A stretch of 7,373 nucleotides of DNA from Spirochaetales bacterium (GTDB lineage Bacteria > Spirochaetota > Spirochaetia > DSM-27196 > PWMO01). The translations under genes were made by a program, and so were the position numbers. The stretch covers positions 1-7,373 of the forward strand of contig SLTF01000371.1 of assembly GCA_007130025.1 (NCBI GenBank), in the 5' to 3' direction. A model generated the notes under the pieces. That model was not told where the DNA came from. It ran no database searches and saw only the letters and a program-made list of their open reading frames with translations. Positions 1 to 6,097 of the stretch are shown one piece after another; within the stretch, counting starts at the first letter, position 1, and every line of letters starts with the position of its first letter.

Positions 1-620
1 AGCAGCGATACCTGGCAGTCGAGCATGGCCACGTCGATCTTCTGCCCCTTGCCGGTTATGGTCCGGTGATAGAGGGCCGCGAGGATCCCGATGGCGGTGT
101 AAAGCGACGCGCTCAAGTCACCAATGGATACTCCCACCCGCGTTGGCGGCCCGTCGGGCCACCCCGTGATACCCATCAGCCCTCCCGCCGCCTGGGCGAG
201 GATGTCGTAGGCAGGCTTGGTGGAGTCCGGACCGCTGTGACCAAAGCCTGACGATGCAGCGTAGATGAGCCGCGGCCACTCGGCGCTGAGCGTCTCGTAG
301 CCAAGACCGAGTTTTTCCATCACACCGGGGCGGTAGTTCTCCACCAGCACGTCGTAGGTGTGCATGAGCTGCCGGAAAATCTGGCGACCCTTCTCGGTTT
401 TGAGGTTGAGCGAGAGACTGCGTTTCCCGCGGTTGATGCTGATGAAATAGAGACTGCGATCGTTCTTGAAGGGACCAAAGCTGCGTGAATCATCTCCCGT
501 GCCGGGGATCTCAACCTTCAGGACCTCGGCACCGAGGTCCTGAAGCAGCATGGTACAGAATGGTCCCGCCAGAACGCGCGTAAGGTCCAGAATCCGGACC
601 CCGGCGAGCGGTTTACTCAT
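1..620 (-). CDS. CaiB/BaiF family III CoA-transferase, N-terminal part (cut by window edge)
   Basis: The reading frame is open from an ATG at 618-620 to the left edge, giving the first 206 residues of a family normally about 400 long. The protein starts MSKPLAGVRILDLTRVLAGP, the typical opening of CaiB/BaiF transferases. It goes on with the LLQDLGAEVLKVE segment (25-37), NRGKRSLSLNLK (63-74) and the VGVSIGDLSASLY region, where Asp168 matches the catalytic aspartate (Asp169 in CaiB and formyl-CoA transferase) that forms the acyl anhydride. Family members move CoA between carboxylic acids in the cytoplasm; the acid cannot be named from this fragment. A GGAG site lies 6 nt before the ATG, and only 12 nt separate it from the stop of the cyclase-family gene, so it is the fourth gene of that operon. 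In this context it may activate the acid left by the upstream enzymes; that is inference. Family assignment is firm, substrate unknown. Confidence 0.93.
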   Translation of the reverse strand, partial: MSKPLAGVRILDLTRVLAGPFCTMLLQDLGAEVLKVEIPGTGDDSRSFGPFKNDRSLYFISINRGKRSLSLNLKTEKGRQIFRQLMHTYDVLVENYRPGVMEKLGLGYETLSAEWPRLIYAASSGFGHSGPDSTKPAYDILAQAAGGLMGITGWPDGPPTRVGVSIGDLSASLYTAIGILAALYHRTITGKGQKIDVAMLDCQVSL

Positions 621-632
621 GGATAGCTCCCG

Positions 633-1505
633 CTATTTCTTGCGCGCTTCTTCGGCAAGCCAGGGGTTGTCCGCGATGGATACGTCACCGAACTTGGTGA
701 GCTTGCACTTTGCCTTTTTCTGCATGAGCGCGTCGTACCGGTCGTCCTCCACGAAGGCCACCACGCGGGCCAGGCTCGACTCTCCGTCGACAAAGCGCCA
801 CGGAAAGACGCCGATGGTGGCGCGCTGGTTGAGCAGGAGGTCGATGTCGCCACCCACGCACTCGGCGTGCACGATGCTGTGATTAAACATCTCGAGGTGC
901 ATCAGCTGGTACTTGTCGTCGGTGAAGATCTCGGTCAGTCCCTTGCCGTACTTCTTCTTGAAGTGGGCGTCACATTCGTCCGCCTGACGCGGCATCCAGT
1001 CGCGGACCTTGGTGTTCATGGGATGATCCATGCTGCCGCAGTCGATCCCAATCCAGCGAAGCTTCTTCTTCTTGGCCCACTCCGCAAACTCGCGATCCGG
1101 TCCGGGGTGCTTGACCATGTAGCGCACCTCGTCGGCACCCGGCTGGTCCCATCCGTAGCGGTGGTATCCGGTGGACACGATGAGGATGTCGCCCTCTTTG
1201 ACCTCAACGCGATCTTCCACCATCTTCGAGGTGTAGACGTCGTAGTCGCCGACGGCATCGGACAGGTCAACCACCACGCCCTCGTGCATCAGGTAGTCCA
1301 TCGGGAGGCTCGCGATGTCGCGACCCGGGGTGTAGAAGTGAATCTCACCGTCAAGGTGGGTTCCCACGTGATTGGAGTGAGTCACCAGCTGACCGTTCGC
1401 TCCGTTGGGGGCGAGGCGCTTGAAGTACTTCACCTGAAGCGGTTCGTAGGTCGGCCAAGCCGGGGTTCCGATGCCCAAAGGGATGCTCAAATCGATTGCT
1501 TTCAT
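633..1505 (-). CDS. Cyclase family metal-dependent hydrolase (kynurenine formamidase / isatin hydrolase superfamily)
   Basis: This 290-residue protein belongs to the cyclase family (PF04199), which contains kynurenine formamidase and isatin hydrolase, metal enzymes that cleave N-formyl or cyclic amide bonds. The metal-binding signature HxGTHxDxPxH appears at 46-56 as HVGTHLDGEIH: all three histidines and the aspartate are kept, but the usual proline is Glu54. A distal conserved pair, His213 and Glu215 (HAEC), fits the catalytic region, and the GxDxxS-like stretch at 153-158 is family-typical. The protein is somewhat longer than KynB (about 210), with a charged central insertion and a lysine-rich C-terminus. 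The ATG at 1503-1505 is chosen because AAGGAGA lies 5 nt upstream and the protein then begins MKAIDLSIPL, as family members do; a longer frame to 1607 would overlap the upstream gene. It lies 47 nt after the DUF1116 gene and 12 nt before the CoA-transferase gene. A role in ring opening of a cyclic ureide is plausible but inferred. Confidence 0.9.
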   Translation of the reverse strand: MKAIDLSIPLGIGTPAWPTYEPLQVKYFKRLAPNGANGQLVTHSNHVGTHLDGEIHFYTPGRDIASLPMDYLMHEGVVVDLSDAVGDYDVYTSKMVEDRVEVKEGDILIVSTGYHRYGWDQPGADEVRYMVKHPGPDREFAEWAKKKKLRWIGIDCGSMDHPMNTKVRDWMPRQADECDAHFKKKYGKGLTEIFTDDKYQLMHLEMFNHSIVHAECVGGDIDLLLNQRATIGVFPWRFVDGESSLARVVAFVEDDRYDALMQKKAKCKLTKFGDVSIADNPWLAEEARKK

Positions 1506-1552
1506 CTTGTTCTCCTTATCGTTTGGTATTGCCTGTTCTTGTGTTGTCTCTT

Positions 1553-2986
1553 TTATGGTGCAACGCCGTACTTCTCGGCGTACGCGGCGAAGGCGTCGTG
1601 GAAACACTTCACCGGCGGCTTCACCAGGCCCGCTCCTACCATCCCGACGCCGGGATCCTTGTGCGCGATACCGGTGTTAATCGCCGGAAGGACGCCGGTC
1701 TCAACCACTTTGAAGAGGTCGATTCCCGTGGGGGTTCCGCGGAAGTCCAGCGCGGGGATCTGGTAGGTGTCGTTCTCCCGCAGGGTGATTTCGTACATCC
1801 GTCGCGTGACGTTCAGCGCGTCCTGCGGCGAGCCACCCACAAACTTGACGATGGCCGGTGCGCCGGCCATGGCGAAACCACCGATGCCGGCGGTCTCGGT
1901 GATGACCGAATCACCAACGTCACGCGCGGCGTCCTTTTCCGAATAGCCTGGAAGGTAGAGGCCGTCGATCTTGGAGGCAGGTCCGGTGAACCACTGGTCG
2001 CCAAGGCCGGAAATCCGGATGCCAAACTCCGTACCGTTGCGCGCCATGGTGGTGATCATGGAGCTTCCCTCGATTCCCCTCGCGGCATCCACCGTTGCCT
2101 TGCACGCGGGCATGGTAAGGTTGAGAAAGAAGTGGTCGTTGGTGTGCATGAAGCGGAACACTTCGGCGAGGTCTTCTTTCTTGCGATCCAGCATGACCAG
2201 GTACGGCGCCAGTTCGCGAATAAAGAGCGAGGTTCCCGCTCGGTTGCGGTTATGCCCCTCGTCGCCCATCTGCAGCACCTGAGCGATCAGGTTCTTCATG
2301 TCGATCGGGCCGTGCGCTGCGAGTGCCTCTTTGAGGATGGGGGCCAGAACCGTATCCATCCACTTCAGGCGGTCAATCACCTCCTGCGAGTTGGCACCGT
2401 ATCGCAGTACTTTGCCGAGCCCCTCGTTGAGGGTGCAGTAGGCGTAATTGCCAAACGTCTCGTTTCGAAAGATCCAGACCGGCATGCTCGCGGTCATGAT
2501 TCCCGCCATCGGTCCGACCGAGTCGTGGTGATGGCACGGATCAAACTCGATCTCTCCGGAGGCCGCAAGCTTCTCCGCCTCGGCAGCATCTTTCGCAAGC
2601 CCCTCGTAGATGAGTCCACCGATAACCGCGCCGCGAACGGGGCCGGCCATCTTCTCCCAGGTAACCGGAGGACCCGAGTGAAGGACCAGCTTCTTGTGCA
2701 TCCCGGGAACCACGTCGGCGGCAATGCCGATGTCGATCAGTGTGGGCTTGCTCCTCATCACGCGGCTCACCGCCTCGTCGTTGGCGGCGTCGCGCTTGAG
2801 CTTGGGGTTATTCTCCACGCGATCGATGAGAGCCGCGATTTTCTCGTCGCCACCGGCGGGTGGCTTCCAGTCCACCTGGACCGCCTCGGTTCCTTCGCGC
2901 CGCAGGGTCTCGGAAAAACTCTCGAGTCCCAGGTTGATTGCCTTCAACTCAGAGGTAAATAGCGTTCGGATGTTGTCTCCAGCCAT
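1553..2986 (-). CDS. DUF1116 family protein, AllG/YlbE-like (putative carbamoyltransferase subunit)
   Basis: This 477-residue protein matches the DUF1116 family (E. coli YlbE/AllG and YahG), always found beside an FdrA-like protein. Visible family marks are the PCHHHDSVGPM segment (150-160), GDEGHNRN (241-248), the glycine-rich ETAGIGGFAMA (364-374) and the C-terminal AHKDPGVGMVGAG block (441-453). The clustered histidines and the HNRN motif are likely active-site residues, though this is inference. In E. coli, AllG together with AllF and AllH has been assigned to oxamate carbamoyltransferase, which converts oxalurate and phosphate to oxamate and carbamoyl phosphate. Here the gene starts 4 nt after the stop of the AllF-like gene, so the two are translated together; its ribosome site is weak (AAGG/GGG about 8-15 nt upstream), which fits translational coupling. 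No signal peptide or membrane segment is seen, so it is cytoplasmic. The family call is firm; the exact substrate in this organism is not. Confidence 0.92.
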   Translation of the reverse strand: MAGDNIRTLFTSELKAINLGLESFSETLRREGTEAVQVDWKPPAGGDEKIAALIDRVENNPKLKRDAANDEAVSRVMRSKPTLIDIGIAADVVPGMHKKLVLHSGPPVTWEKMAGPVRGAVIGGLIYEGLAKDAAEAEKLAASGEIEFDPCHHHDSVGPMAGIMTASMPVWIFRNETFGNYAYCTLNEGLGKVLRYGANSQEVIDRLKWMDTVLAPILKEALAAHGPIDMKNLIAQVLQMGDEGHNRNRAGTSLFIRELAPYLVMLDRKKEDLAEVFRFMHTNDHFFLNLTMPACKATVDAARGIEGSSMITTMARNGTEFGIRISGLGDQWFTGPASKIDGLYLPGYSEKDAARDVGDSVITETAGIGGFAMAGAPAIVKFVGGSPQDALNVTRRMYEITLRENDTYQIPALDFRGTPTGIDLFKVVETGVLPAINTGIAHKDPGVGMVGAGLVKPPVKCFHDAFAAYAEKYGVAP

Positions 2987-2990
2987 GCGG

Positions 2991-4541
2991 TTACCCTACC
3001 TTCTCCATGATTCGTTTTGCCAGTCGAGCTGCCTGAATGTTGGACGACAGCACTACGCAACCGGCCTCCTCGAGGATTCGCTTCTGGCGCGAAAGCACCT
3101 GCGGATCGGCCTCCGTCCCGGTGACCGACGCGATCACGGGCAGGTACCCCCCGGCGTCCTTCACGCTCTTGCGCGCAGCGGCAATCTCGGAGGCCATCGC
3201 CCCGGCCGGATCGGTGTGCGCACCGTATCCAATGACAAAGTCAAGGAGAAGCAGCGCCATCTCGCCGGACGCAAGCTCCTTCTCCAGCTGTTCGTTGCGG
3301 ATTGAGACGTCGATCATCGGGTGCGGTCGGCCCACGGTGAAGGTATCATCGCCCAGATCAATGACGGTATGTTCGCGCGACACCGATGGGTCTTCGAGAC
3401 GAAATTGCTGGTTGGGATGCACGTTGGAGTAGACACCACCGAGCACCTCGTGCACCACCATGAGCGCCTCTTCGGCGAGGGTGCCTCCGGCAAAGAGGCC
3501 GCGCAGGTACTTCTGCTTGCCGCCGATTCCCGCCGCCTCGCGCGCGACGATCTTCTCTACCGCCGCCGCGTCCATGCTGAACTCAGCCGCCTGGTACGCG
3601 GGACCGCCCGACGCGGCAACCGCCATGAGCGCCGCATCTTCGATGCTGGGCGCAAACTGGACCGATCCGGTATCCTCGCGGCGCCGGGCGCCGATGAAGT
3701 GCACCACCGACGGCTTGCCGGATTTCTTCAACGTCTCGATGACGGCGTCCACCACCGACTCGGCCGGCGGCTTCGAAATCACCGTCAATACGCGGGTTTC
3801 GGGATCACCGGCGAGCGCCTCGAGAGCGGTCAGCATCATGATACCACCGACCTCGGCCTTGACGTCGCGGCCACCGGTTCCGATTGCCTGCGAGATACCG
3901 CCCCCCGCCTTGTCGATGCTGCAGGTCAGCTCCTGAAGGCCGGAACCCGAGGCGGCGACGATGCCAATGGGTCCCCGACGGACCACGTTGGCAAAACAGA
4001 GCGGCTTGCCGTTGATGATGGCCGTTCCGCAGTCAGGTCCCATGAAGAGCAGGCCTTTCTCGCGTGCGAGCTTCTTGAGACGGATTTCGTCGTCGAGCGG
4101 AACGTTGTCCGAGAACACCATGCAGTGCAGGCCGCGCTCCAGCGCCTTGCGGCCTTCACGCGCGACAAACTTACCGGGAATGGAAAAAAGTGCCACGTTT
4201 GCATCGGGCATCTGTTCCACGGCGCTCTGAAGGCTGGTGGGACGAAACTCTTCTCCCTTTCCGGAAGCGCTTTTCTTCTGCAGCAGCTCAATCACCGCCT
4301 GCTCCGCCGCCTTGAGCGCATCCTCTCTGCTGCCGTCGAGCGCGATGATGAGATCGTTGGGGCCGGCGGCTGCCACCTCATCGGTACTGAGCCCCATTCC
4401 CACCAGCAGGTCACGGTTCATGTCCGTGCCCATGGCGACCACCGCTTCTTGAATCCCGTCGATCTTCTTCACATCCTGATTGATGAGCATGAGAAAGACC
4501 GAGTCATAATAGGCGTCCTTACGGACAATGATTCTTCTCAC
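2991..4541 (-). CDS. FdrA/AllF-like protein (succinyl-CoA synthetase-like fold, putative carbamoyltransferase subunit)
   Basis: This 516-residue protein is of full length for the FdrA family (E. coli FdrA/AllF, YahF). It has the duplicated Rossmann-like architecture of succinyl-CoA synthetase alpha and beta chains. The N-terminus (VRKDAYYDSVFLM, 6-18) is characteristic. Later come GPDCGT (168-173), a glycine-rich phosphate loop SGSG (198-201), GTGGRD (221-226), AGGTLAEEA (351-359) and GRPHPMID (404-411). Once thought to be an acyl-CoA synthetase or membrane-linked factor, the E. coli protein is now assigned to the AllFGH oxamate carbamoyltransferase. The start is a GTG at 4539-4541, preceded by AGGAG with 8 nt spacing; no ATG gives a better fit. 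It is the first gene of a four-gene operon read from a consensus promoter about 62 nt upstream, and its stop is 4 nt from the DUF1116 start. The family is certain; the reaction is transferred by homology and by the presence of both partner families in the window. Confidence 0.93.
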   Translation of the reverse strand: MRRIIVRKDAYYDSVFLMLINQDVKKIDGIQEAVVAMGTDMNRDLLVGMGLSTDEVAAAGPNDLIIALDGSREDALKAAEQAVIELLQKKSASGKGEEFRPTSLQSAVEQMPDANVALFSIPGKFVAREGRKALERGLHCMVFSDNVPLDDEIRLKKLAREKGLLFMGPDCGTAIINGKPLCFANVVRRGPIGIVAASGSGLQELTCSIDKAGGGISQAIGTGGRDVKAEVGGIMMLTALEALAGDPETRVLTVISKPPAESVVDAVIETLKKSGKPSVVHFIGARRREDTGSVQFAPSIEDAALMAVAASGGPAYQAAEFSMDAAAVEKIVAREAAGIGGKQKYLRGLFAGGTLAEEALMVVHEVLGGVYSNVHPNQQFRLEDPSVSREHTVIDLGDDTFTVGRPHPMIDVSIRNEQLEKELASGEMALLLLDFVIGYGAHTDPAGAMASEIAAARKSVKDAGGYLPVIASVTGTEADPQVLSRQKRILEEAGCVVLSSNIQAARLAKRIMEKVG

Positions 4542-4570
4542 GATTGCCTCTCCTGAAAGCCACGTTGCCG

Positions 4571-4590
4571 TCCAATCGCACGCGACCGGA
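4571..4590 (-). other. Possible hairpin in the 5' leader of the FdrA-led operon
   Basis: In the minus-strand leader between the predicted start of transcription and the GTG, TCCGGTCG and CGATTGGA can pair over 8 bp around the tetraloop CGTG. Two of the pairs are G-U, so the structure works in the minus-strand RNA but not in the plus-strand RNA. It resembles no riboswitch known to me and could be chance; it ends about 17 nt before the Shine-Dalgarno sequence and does not mask it. Confidence 0.3.
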
Positions 4591-4610
4591 CTCCCCTGTT
4601 GAGAGCGCCC

Positions 4611-4638
4611 ATTATACCACCACTGCCGGATGTGTCAA
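4611..4638 (-). promoter_or_regulatory. Consensus sigma70 promoter of the FdrA-led operon
   Basis: Read on the minus strand, a perfect -35 TTGACA (4633-4638) and a perfect -10 TATAAT (4611-4616) are separated by 16 nt, and TGG directly before the -10 forms an extended -10 TGn. Transcription should begin near 4604, leaving a leader of about 62 nt. The -35 lies about 10 nt past the T-tract of the permease terminator, so the operon is insulated from upstream transcription. Such a strong match suggests high basal activity or control by a repressor, but no clear operator is seen at it. Confidence 0.88.
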
Positions 4639-4648
4639 AGAAGGGCTC

Positions 4649-4691
4649 AAACAAAAAGAGCCTTCTCCGTGGGGGCCACGGCGAAGGCTCT
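4649..4691 (-). terminator. Rho-independent terminator after the permease gene
   Basis: On the minus strand AGAGCCTTC pairs with GAAGGCTCT (9 bp) and CCGTGG with CCACGG (6 bp), separated by one mismatch and closed by a 3-nt loop. The hairpin is followed at once by a T-rich run, TTTTTGTT. It begins 50 nt after the permease stop. The tract is on the minus-strand side only; the plus-strand side is not followed by T residues. It ends the DUF2877-permease transcription unit before the next promoter. Confidence 0.93.
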
Positions 4692-4741
4692 CGAGTGCCG
4701 GCGGGTCGGACGCTCAGGTCCAACCCACACAGAAACGTCAA

Positions 4742-6007
4742 CTAAATCTTGTCGTTTGCGGGCTTGAGAATCAGGTTCAGAATGATACCCGCGATGGCGG
4801 CAAGACCCAGTCCACCAAACGAGAACATACCGAAAGCGAGATCGACTTCCGCGGCTGCGGTACCCAGACCGAGTACGAGCATGGCGGCAACGATCATCAG
4901 CTTCTTCGGGTCGTCCATGTTGACGCGCGCTTCGACCATGTTCTTGACCCCAATCGAGCTGATCATACCGAACAGCAGGATCGAGATACCACCGATGACC
5001 GGTGCGGGAATGGTTGCGATCAGCGCGGTGAACTTGGGAATCAGTGACAGCACGATGGCAAAAACCGCCGCAATCCGCATGACCCACGGGTTGTAGACCG
5101 CGGTCAGTGCGATGGCACCGGTGTTCTCACTGTAGGTGGTGTTCGCAGGGCCACCGATCAGGGCCGAGAAGGAGGTGGCAATACCGTCACCAAGGAGGGT
5201 CCGGTTGATGCCCGGGTCTTTCAGGAAGTCACGCTTGGTGACGTTTCCAATCGCCAGAACGTCACCAAAGTGCTCAACCATGGTTACAATGGCGATGGGC
5301 ACGGTGAAGCTGATGGCACTGGCCGAGAACTGCGGAAAGGTGAAGTTGGGCAGACCGAACCAGGCGGCAGCGGCAACTCCACCGAAGTCCACGATTCCCG
5401 CGATGATCGAAAGGATGTACCCCGCGATGATCGCCAACAGAACCGGCAGCAGCGACAGGAAGTCCAGCTTCCACCGCGGGAAGGCAATCTTCACGAAGAT
5501 CGCGGCGGCAAAGGTGAACAGCGCAATCCCCCAGCTTCCGAGCACGCCGATCTGTGCCGCGACGTTTCCGACGTACATGTCGGTTGCGTTCTTGATGGCA
5601 ACCGGAGCCAGAATGATTCCGATCAGGATAATCACCGGACCCGTCACATGGGCGGGCAGAATCTTGTGCAGGACATCGATCGACACAAAGGTGAAGATGA
5701 TGGACACCACAACATAGAGCAGACCTGCCACAAAGATACCACCGAGCGCGTAGGGCATTCCCTCGCTCTGACCGATCACGATCAATGCGGGAATAAACGC
5801 GAACGAGCTTCCGAGGAAGACCGGTACCTTGAACTTGGTCAGGAAATGGAAGATCCAGGTCCCAACACCGGCAGCAAACAGGGTCACCCCGATATCCAAC
5901 CCCGTGATGATCGGGACCAGTACGGTGGCGCCGAACATGACAAAGGTGTGCTGGAGACCCAGTACAACGGTTTTGCCGGTTACTGGTTCGTTCAACGAAT
6001 CTGACAT
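4742..6007 (-). CDS. NCS2 family nucleobase permease, UraA-like (uracil/xanthine permease)
   Basis: This 421-residue, very hydrophobic protein matches the nucleobase:cation symporter-2 family along its length, close to UraA (429 residues) with its 14 membrane segments. It should carry a nucleobase or related ring compound across the inner membrane with protons. Family residues are visible: the GSSFAF stretch (66-71), EHFGD in segment 8 (Glu245 equals UraA Glu241; Asp249 sits where UraA has His245), and the NAT motif in YSENTGAIALT (292-302), with Glu294 equal to UraA Glu290. The usual Arg/Lys/Gly after that Thr is Ala303. The ATG at 6005-6007 is chosen because AAGGAG lies 9 nt upstream; a TTG two codons earlier is too close to it. 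It follows the DUF2877 gene by 78 nt, has its own promoter, and ends 50 nt before a terminator. The substrate could be uracil, xanthine or a cyclic ureide; context favours a compound fed to the carbamoyltransferase genes. Confidence 0.93.
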   Translation of the reverse strand: MSDSLNEPVTGKTVVLGLQHTFVMFGATVLVPIITGLDIGVTLFAAGVGTWIFHFLTKFKVPVFLGSSFAFIPALIVIGQSEGMPYALGGIFVAGLLYVVVSIIFTFVSIDVLHKILPAHVTGPVIILIGIILAPVAIKNATDMYVGNVAAQIGVLGSWGIALFTFAAAIFVKIAFPRWKLDFLSLLPVLLAIIAGYILSIIAGIVDFGGVAAAAWFGLPNFTFPQFSASAISFTVPIAIVTMVEHFGDVLAIGNVTKRDFLKDPGINRTLLGDGIATSFSALIGGPANTTYSENTGAIALTAVYNPWVMRIAAVFAIVLSLIPKFTALIATIPAPVIGGISILLFGMISSIGVKNMVEARVNMDDPKKLMIVAAMLVLGLGTAAAEVDLAFGMFSFGGLGLAAIAGIILNLILKPANDKI

Positions 6008-6055
6008 GTGCAAACTCTCCTTCTCCGTTCTTCAGTTACTTCAGGGCGACGCCCC

Positions 6056-6074
6056 ACAATATTCGGCATATTGT
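6056..6074. promoter_or_regulatory. Perfect inverted repeat, candidate operator at the permease promoter
   Basis: ACAATAT and ATATTGT form a perfect 7-bp inverted repeat with a 5-nt spacer (TCGGC on the plus strand). It overlaps most of the -10 element and the predicted transcription start of the permease promoter. Because the start lies inside the repeat, it would not form a complete RNA hairpin in the transcript from that promoter, so a protein-binding site is the better explanation. A repressor bound here would block RNA polymerase. I see no second copy elsewhere in the intergenic regions, and no regulator gene lies in the window. Confidence 0.6.
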
Positions 6075-6097
6075 ATCGTATGTACTCAGATTATCAA
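6070..6097 (-). promoter_or_regulatory. Sigma70-type promoter of the permease gene
   Basis: On the minus strand TTGATA (6092-6097, 5 of 6 to the -35 consensus) and TACAAT (6070-6075, 5 of 6 to the -10) are 16 nt apart. The -35 lies inside the last codons of the DUF2877 gene and the start of transcription would be near 6063, giving a leader of about 55 nt. This lets the permease be made apart from the gene before it. Confidence 0.7.

Noticed and set aside
1506..1607. Upstream extension of the cyclase-family protein by 34 residues
   Set aside because: It would overlap the end of the DUF1116 gene, adds an Arg-rich unconserved tail, and a strong AAGGAGA supports the start at 1505.
867..1766. Plus-strand open frame of 299 codons opposite the cyclase-family gene
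   Set aside because: It crosses two minus-strand genes and their gap, has no domain, and is explained by codon complementarity.
1496..2962. Long plus-strand open frame of 488 codons opposite the DUF1116 gene
   Set aside because: It is antisense to a clear family member, has no recognisable domain or ribosome site, and its composition (many His, Arg, Gly, Val) is what the complement of GC-rich codons gives.
3321..4556. Plus-strand open frame of 411 codons opposite the FdrA-like gene
   Set aside because: Shadow of the FdrA-like coding sequence; rich in Arg, His and Leu without any family feature, and no upstream ribosome site.
5270..6004. Plus-strand open frame of 244 codons opposite the permease gene
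   Set aside because: Highly charged, low-complexity product (many Asp, His, Arg, Gln), the expected mirror of a membrane-protein gene.
6008..6013. TTG start two codons before the permease ATG
   Set aside because: It would leave only 3 nt after the AAGGAG site; the ATG at 6007 has a workable 9-nt spacing.
6043..6054. GGGCG/CGCCC palindrome in the permease leader
   Set aside because: Only 5 bp with a single-base centre; too short and GC-rich to separate from chance and not able to form an RNA loop.
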